In this document: one piece after another, positions 57,480 to 64,000 of the stretch
How the letters are laid out: every line of letters starts with the position of its first letter
How positions within the stretch are numbered: the first letter of the stretch is position 1
From: Eopsaltria australis
Lineage: Eukaryota > Chordata > Aves > Passeriformes > Petroicidae
Length of the DNA stretch: 64,000 bases
NCBI GenBank assembly: GCA_034509425.1
Contig: JAVTVJ010000369.1
Span: 1,891,501-1,955,500, forward strand
Reading direction: 5' to 3'
Position numbers and translations under genes: made by a program
Notes under the pieces: model-generated
Database searches by the model: none
The model's input: only the letters and a program-made list of their open reading frames with translations
Told to the model about the DNA's origin: nothing

Positions 57480-57749
57480 ATGGACAAGGGGGAATGGCCT
57501 TGGGGTCAAGGAGGGCAGGGATGGATGGGATATTGGGAGGGAATTGTTCCCTGTGAGGGTGGGGCAGGCCCTGGCACAGGGTGCCCAGAGAAGCTGTGGC
57601 TGCCCCTGGATCCCTGGAAGCACTCAAGGCCAGGCTGGGCAGGGCTTGGAGCAGCCTGGGATAGTGGAAGGTGTCCCTGACCATGGCAGGGGTGGCACTG
57701 GATGGGCTTTAAGGTCCCTCCAAGCCAAACCATTCCATGATTCTGTGGT
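57480..57749 (+). mobile_element. CR1 LINE 3'-end fragment (about 270 bp)
   Basis: Sense CR1, well preserved: 'ggacaagggggaatggcctt', 'ggagggaattgttccctgtg', 'agggtggggcaggccctggc', 'cagcctgggatagtggaagg', 'gggctttaaggtccctccaa', tail 'gccaaaccattccatgattc'. The last recognised CR1 in the window. Confidence 0.96.
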
Positions 57750-60700
57750 TCACCCCTTCCAGGTGGGTCAGACAGGCCCTGCAGCCCCTTCACCAGGGCC
57801 ATCCCACAGCTCCAGGGCTGGGTTTGGCCCCCTGAGCTGGGAGAAGGACAATCCTTGTAGGAATTGAAGAGGAAGGAGGGTAGGCAGGGCTCATCCCTGA
57901 CTCTCCCAGCAGATTTGCTCCCAGGGGAGAGTTTGTTTGCTGGTACAGCCCCAAGGCCTGGTGCTGCATCCACAGCCCCACAGAGTGTGCTTGGAACTTT
58001 ATCCATGGAGCTCTGTGCTGGGGGGTTGTCACAGGCTGAGTGCAGCCATAAAATCCTTCTAGAGATTTTCTCCAGCATCAAATCCCAGTGAGCACTGGGG
58101 GAGCTGCCTGGAGCTGCCCCCGTGTGTGTCCTGCATCCCCCTGCCCCATCCCTGCCTGCCTGGGCTGGCTCTGCCCTCCCAGAATCCTGGATCCACGCTC
58201 CAGGAGCTCAGGGCTGATGCTGCTGCTGCATTTGCTGTCTGCAGTTCCTGCTGCCCCTCAGAGGGGGCTGAACTCTCTCACCAGGCTCTGAGAAATGGAC
58301 TTTTGTGCACTGCCAGCTGGTTCACACCTCCACCCCCAGCCAAGCTCCGTGTGCTTTTCACCCTAACTATCTGGAGAGATCTGCACTGAAGCAGAGAATT
58401 GCTCCATTACAGAAACTGTGGCTGAAAATGAAGTTGTTTTTCTAATGGGCCAAATATGCACATCAGAATGGTACAAAAAAAGCCCCGGCAATTGCAGTTT
58501 AAAATGACTTGGCAGAATCTATTTGCCTGCTATCACATTTATTTGCCTGCTGCCTGATTTACTGCCAGTGTGGGGTTTATTGCAGGAATGAGAGACTTGC
58601 AGCTAGATGTCTGTGAGTTATCCCTGCAGGCTCCTGCCCTGCCTTGGGCTGGATCTGGGGGTGGGAGAAGGAAAGGAGCAGCCTTTGAGTAAATCCTGGG
58701 TTTGCCACCTCCATGCTCATTTCTTGGGCTTTTGGAGGTGTTGCACAGGGTGACTGTGAGTCGTTTCAAGGGGAACCTTTGGATGAAAACCATGGACATT
58801 GTAGAGGCAGGATGGTGTGACCCACAGGAAATTCACCTGGGAATTCCAGTGTGATTGCAGGGATTTCTTCCTCAGCACTCTGAACCTTTGTGGCTCTGGT
58901 CTGGAGGCCAGACTGTCCCTCTGCCACCAGCAGGGCTCTGCTAATGCTGTCCCTGTCTCTCCTTGTCTTCCACCTGTGCTTTCCACTGAGCCTGTGTCCA
59001 TTCCTGGCAGCACATCCCTCCTGAGAGCCTCCCCAGCAGGTCCCTGTGATCTCAGTGAGGTCACAGCTCCGTGGCTGCCTGCCCAAATTCCTCCTGGCTG
59101 GGTCAGGCTGGGAAGGGAGAAGCAAGATTTCTTTTGCAAAGTATGAGCCCAATAATTAATCTCACCATTATTATCTACACATACTTTAGCTCAGGGCTCA
59201 GCTGTCGCTCAGTGTGTCCCTTCAGGACACTCCAGAGCTGCCATTTCTGTGAGAGGAGCCCTGAACCAGCTCTTCCCATTGCTCTTTCTCTCTCTCTGCT
59301 GGCTCCAGTCCTCCCCACAGATCTTGGCTCTCCTGCTGTGCTCAGTGGCTTTTCATGCCCCAGTGAACACAAGGCAGGGACACCTTCACCTGGAAACTCC
59401 CATTTCGGACTGTTCTTCCCTTTGTACAGCCTGTGTTTGCTGTGCTTTCATGGAAATACAGCCCAAGGAAACGCAGGGTTCAGTCCTTGTGTGATGTGTT
59501 CAGTGCCCTCCTCACTGACAGAGGCCCCTCCTTTCAGCAAGGTAATGTCCCCTGTGCCACCAGAAATAACCACTGGCCAAACACATCCCAGTCCTGCTCA
59601 TTCCTGCTCATTCCTGCTCTTTACTGGCATTTACAGGGACTGTGGGACACAGGAAGCACAGACAGCAAGAAGCTCTCTGTGTCCTCCCCAAAGGGTGGGG
59701 TGTACTCAGAATTGTTTGTTTCAGGGAATTCTGTCACTGCTCTGTTCAGTGACACTCCTGAGATTCCTGAAGGATGTTTTCTAGCCTGCTGGGGATGTAC
59801 AGAGGGTAATACCCCTGGATCCAATGAGAGAGGTGGTCAGTGCCATGATTGGGATTGCTGTGCCCTGCTGGCTCTTTCCAAGCTTGTCAATCCCCGTCCC
59901 CATGGGCTCACCCTTTATGTTCGAGATTCTCTGCTTTCTTTACATTATTCAGAGCTACGTGCAGTGACAGCAGGGTCCTGTCACTGTGAAGCTGAAGTCA
60001 TTTTAACTGTGATTGACAGTGATCACTGTCACACAAACACGAATGCTGGAGAGCATTGTTTCTCCTCTAGACATCACCCACTTGCCCTAAGCCAGAGCTA
60101 TCTATGAACCATCTCTCTATTTCAAACAACTTCTGCCTGTGTACCCATCAAAGTGCTTTACAAATTGCTGGGATGATGCTGAGATGTGTGATGGGCTCAG
60201 CAAAATTAAATGTTTGGAGGTGTCATTTTATCAAAGACCCAAACTGTGACAGGCGTGTAAGAGAAGAAAAAGTTTTGGGGGTTTTTCCCCCCACCAAAAT
60301 GGTTCAGGCTGAGCTTTGACAAAAACTCAGATCATGTTTGAGCACAAGGTGATGCTTCAACTCCATCTGGTCTGTTTGTTTTCCCACCAAGTAAATCTGA
60401 GGGGCTTTCTAGACAATGAAAGGCAGGAGCAAGCTGGAATTGATGGAATCAGTACCCAGGGAAGCTCAGCACCCAGCCTGAACTCAAGGGAAGCACAGCA
60501 GGACGTGGGTCAGATTGCAGGGCTGTGTTAGTGAGCACTGCTGGGTTCCATTTCAATGGATTTGAACAAAATTGGGAAGATTTAAGGAAGTCTCAATACC
60601 TGTGTTTGGGGGAGATTGGGTGATTCAAATCCCTTTTGCTTGGGCAGAACTTTCTGCTGCCACTTCCCTTCTCTGATGTGCTTAGAATCGATTTCTTGCA

Positions 60701-63183
60701 GAGCAGAGAGTGTGTGGAAACAGAAGTCAGCCCAAATGTTGTCTGCAGAGTTTGACCTAGATTTTCCAAGGGATTTGGCTATGCACAAGCATTCACAAAA
60801 TCTAAATTCAACCACCTGTCTCCTTGTGCTGGTAAACCAAAAACCACTGATGCAAATGGACGAAGACTTTTTTTCCCCACACAATTCCTGCTCAGTCCAT
60901 GGCAGTGCAGGGAGAATGATTGCAAATTGAACATGCAGCCAAACGTGTTTTTTCACAGCTAAACTCGCTTGAAAAATATTAATCCTGCACACTAATTAGT
61001 CAGAGATCAGAATGTGATCCCAGAAAATATGCTCACTCAGCCAAAAATAGGAAGATGGCTGCAGATATCCATATGCATACATTCCTGTTCTGCATGTGCA
61101 GTGAGCTCTAAATGTGCAGATTTCAGAACAGCCTCGACATGAGAACTTTTTAATTAGGCTGGTGGCCTTACAGAACATTTCCTGTTGGGATAAAGTGCTA
61201 AGCAGGGGAGAAGGAGGATCTGGAGAACAAAATGCACTCTTGCAGAAATGCTCAGGAGGCTGCAGGCAGCAGAGCAAAGATCCCCAGCATCCAAAGGCTC
61301 CCCGAGCTGACAGGGATGTGTATCTGAGTGGGAGGGATGTCACTCTGGCTCTCAGGCACTGTCACAGCTCTGAGCCATGGGCTGGACAGGCTGTGCCTTT
61401 GTTCCAGCTGAGAGACCCAGGCTGCAAATTCCTCGTGTTCCTCGTGAGAGGCCCTGCCTGGAGAGCCCAGAGTGTCAGCAGGAGGTGGGGTGGTGAGCGA
61501 TGGGATCTGACAGGGAACAGGGAGCACATTTCCATAGCAGGAGCTCCTTCAAATGGCTCCAATTCCCAGCATTTAGAGGCTTTTGGCAGGAGCTCTGTCC
61601 CAGCTGCCGTGTCAGCCTGGGCTCTCCTGACCCGAGGGGACGCTCCGTGGGGATGGGCGTTGTAACCCACGCTGTTGCCACCCTGCCTGGCTGGACTCAG
61701 CCTATTCTGGAGCTTTCCAAACCTTTCAGGAGCCATTATTTCACTCTCAGAGGAGTTTTGCCTCCAGTGGTCGAGCCACCTTTAATTATTCCAGAATAAC
61801 AACCAGAGCAACAAAACCCTGTGTTGTGGTGGGGGCTTTCCTCAGCTCCAGCTGGGATTGTCAGACCCTTTGAGCCTGTTGGCTGCTCGTGGTGGTCACC
61901 AGGGCTTGTAGGAGGCAACTGGAGCTGAGTTTACCCACGCAGGGAACAAGTTTTGCCATTTTATTTCTGACTCTTGTGCTCAGAGCAGCCACCCCACCTG
62001 GTTTCCTGCCACCCTCCCCTGGCTGCTGCTGGGCATCCTCTGCTCGGGCTTCAAACACTCATTAGGGACACAATTAACATTCTCATAGTTATGAAAGAGT
62101 AGGGATAGGGAAAATTAATTCCTTTAGAAGCACAAATCGGGGCTGGGAGTGCTTCTCCTGACCTGAGGGATCTCAGACATGAGTCTGGTGTTCTTATTAT
62201 GTCACACCTTATACAAATAAGGGATAAAATAGCAGCTCCACGAGCAAGGAGATGTTCAGGAGACAGAGGAGTAGAAACACGAGTTAGAACTTCTGACAGC
62301 AGAGTGCTGCAGTAGAGGGTTATTTTAGAACTTGCTGCCTCAAGGGAGTTTGCACTTTCTTGCCTTGCAGTCAGCCAAAGATGTTGATGCCAATTTAGTA
62401 GGAATTAAATGTATTCTCTCAACTTCAGGCATTTTTCATAAGTTGCCCTAAGTAAGATCCCCCTTTCCCAGCCCCCCTTCCACTTTCTCCGGGTGCGTGG
62501 CTTTTGATCCAGCCTAAAAAGCAGAAGGTTCAAATCAGCCTTACAAACAGAGCTGTCACTCAGCTCCCTCCTTGGCAAAAGCTGTACTAATATCTACTGA
62601 AGTGTCTCAGCCAGTGATCAAATCTTGCCTGCATTGCCATGGCAATGCAAAGGAAACTGAATTCCAATATGACAAAATCCCTCCTCCCCTCACCCAGTCA
62701 TTGTCCCCAGCGTGGGACAGACAGCACTCAGGTGTTCCAGCAGGGAATGGGGCAGGGCACAGAGCCTGGCTCTCCTGACGAGTGCTGCAGGTGCTTTCCC
62801 TCCCTCATCCTGGATGGATTTGCTTTGTTTCCCGTTATTTTCAGAATCCTCAGCTCTTGGCCATGCTTTTATATGCAATTATTTTTTTATTTTCTCCCCA
62901 CTTGCATCTCAGATTTCTCTCAGCAATAATGAGCTCATGGCTGTGGTGGTTGTTGAGAAAATGCAGCAAGGCTGGAACGGTGTCCAGCCTTTGCCTCGTG
63001 CTCCCTCTCCTCCCACTCAGCAGTCTGTGCCCTCTTCCCTCTACATGATCCCAAGGAGCTCCCTCCTGTCTCCTCACCTGCCCCAGTCAATGATCTCTGC
63101 TTTTCCAGAATCACCTTGGAAATCCATAAATCATAAAAGATTCAAATGGCAAACCACTTTAACACCATGCTTTTCCAGCAGCC
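57750..63183. other. Unassigned stretch without recognised CR1
   Basis: 5.4 kb in which I recognise no mobile element. Two plus-strand ORFs (59,071-59,784, 237 codons; 59,433-60,107, 224 codons) overlap in different frames and have no motif. Minus- and plus-strand ORFs at 60,582-60,992 overlap with fairly balanced composition. 60,000-61,200 and 62,050-62,460 are AT-richer and CpG-poor. Tandem 'cctgctcatt' x3 is at about 59,593-59,620. Confidence 0.45.
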
Positions 63184-63222
63184 CTAAACTTTTGGAATTA
63201 TTTCAGTCCTAAACTTTTGGAA
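63184..63222. repeat. Short tandem duplication, 25-bp period
   Basis: The word ctaaacttttggaa starts at 63,184 and again at 63,209. Confidence 0.85.
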
Positions 63223-63922
63223 CTGGTTTTTATTTTTTACCATTTGGTTTCGGGAAGTCTCCACCTGCCCAGCTCAGACACCTCTGCAGATACTGCCAAC
63301 CACCTGAAAAGCTGGAGCCCAGATTTTTAAGAAGCCTTGCAGAGGTGGATGGCAAATACAGGCACCATTCAATCCTCTTACCCTCCAAGACAGGAGCCAG
63401 GATCCTGAAGTCAACACAAAGAACCAAATCACCTCCTGCCTCAACCTTGTGGGTGAGCTCCACCCAAAGGGGGCTGCATTTTCTCAGCCACATTGGGCTC
63501 AATAATCCCATTCTCCACAGATGTTTAAGATTATTTTTTTTCTTCGTGCCTTAAGGCACTTGTAAAAACACATTCTAATGCTCACACTTGTTCACCAACA
63601 CAAGACAATGCCAAAAGCCAAGTTCTAATGGGAAATTTGACCAGAATTGCATGAAAGTGAAGGTATACTCCATTCTAGGCTTCCCTATCAGATTTCTGTT
63701 TGCACTTACAATCAAGAAGTACAATCAAGGCATTTGTAGCAGCTTTCCTTGCAGAGTTGGTATGTGCATGACTTCCCTATGATATTTTCAAAAATGAAAT
63801 TGATTCCTTTTATTTGGAAGAAAATCAAACATGAAACAGAGACAAACAGAAAGATCCTGACCAGTTCTACCTTGTAACCAAATTTGCTTTCAGAGTAAAT
63901 GACAGAGAAGAAATAGCATGTT
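63223..63922. other. Unassigned non-coding stretch
   Basis: Moderately AT-rich with ORFs under 95 codons. No recognised repeat or exon. Confidence 0.5.
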
Positions 63923-63947
63923 AAAATAAATAAATAAATAAATAAAT
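63923..63947. repeat. (AAAT)n microsatellite
   Basis: Six uninterrupted AAAT/AATA units. Confidence 0.93.
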
Positions 63948-64000
63948 TGAAAGTGCCCAGACCAAGTCTGTATTCTGGGGCTGTGTTTTCCCAATAATGG

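Noticed and set aside
59071..60107. Two overlapping plus-strand ORFs of 237 and 224 codons
   Set aside because: Different frames overlap by several hundred bases, with Cys/Ser/Leu-rich content and no splice or motif support.

Overview
This 64 kb window looks like non-coding DNA from a bird, most likely a songbird. The evidence is about two dozen fragments of CR1, the dominant avian LINE. Most are 3'-end pieces ending in the CR1 tail (sense ...ccttccaacccaaaccatt + attctgtg-type octamers; antisense cacagaat + ggtttgggttgg), and several belong to a type with a 'gaatgtcctgagctgg' antisense tail. LTR-like repeats, several minisatellites and general CpG poverty are also present. There is no bacterial-type gene organisation, no tRNA or rRNA that I can recognise, and no exon I can assign to a known protein. 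I read the window as intergenic or deep intronic.

Layout. 1-9,950 has no CR1 that I recognise; it holds an 18-copy 26/28-bp minisatellite (1,980-2,462), a 127-bp tandem duplication just after it, and minor simple repeats. 9,951-22,000 has six fairly clear CR1 fragments plus one weak tail (11,989), and two lysine/glutamine-rich minus-strand ORFs (12,830-13,255 and 14,163-14,387) that are the only ORFs whose composition looks protein-like. 22,302-26,139 is bounded by a gapless inverted pair of 386-bp units, about 98.7% identical by eye. 28,893-31,822 has an LTR-like repeat, then a CR1 split by a 246-bp segment whose inverted twin lies 1.6 kb downstream. 32-46 kb alternates AT-rich unique sequence with CR1 pieces and a second LTR-like copy at 45,822. 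46,363-46,893 is a 28-copy 19-bp minisatellite next to a short stretch of raised CpG. 48,292-48,511 is a small minisatellite that seems to have grown inside a CR1. 54,041-54,362 is a 16-copy 20/21-bp minisatellite. 55,141-55,593 is a clean solo-LTR-like insertion into a CR1, with a 4-bp target duplication and 7-bp perfect terminal inverted repeats. 57,750-64,000 is again free of recognised CR1.

No genes can be seen working together. What the window shows is genome dynamics: nested insertions, local inverted duplications and tandem-repeat growth. Most long ORFs are artefacts of stop-free minisatellite units, or run through CR1 or GC-rich filler. Several AT-richer stretches (7.7, 14.0, 17.2, 45.0, 47.9 kb) resemble conserved non-coding sequence, but that is an impression without alignment. 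Repeat boundaries were set by eye and may be off by 5-20 bp. I found no convincing new biological system.
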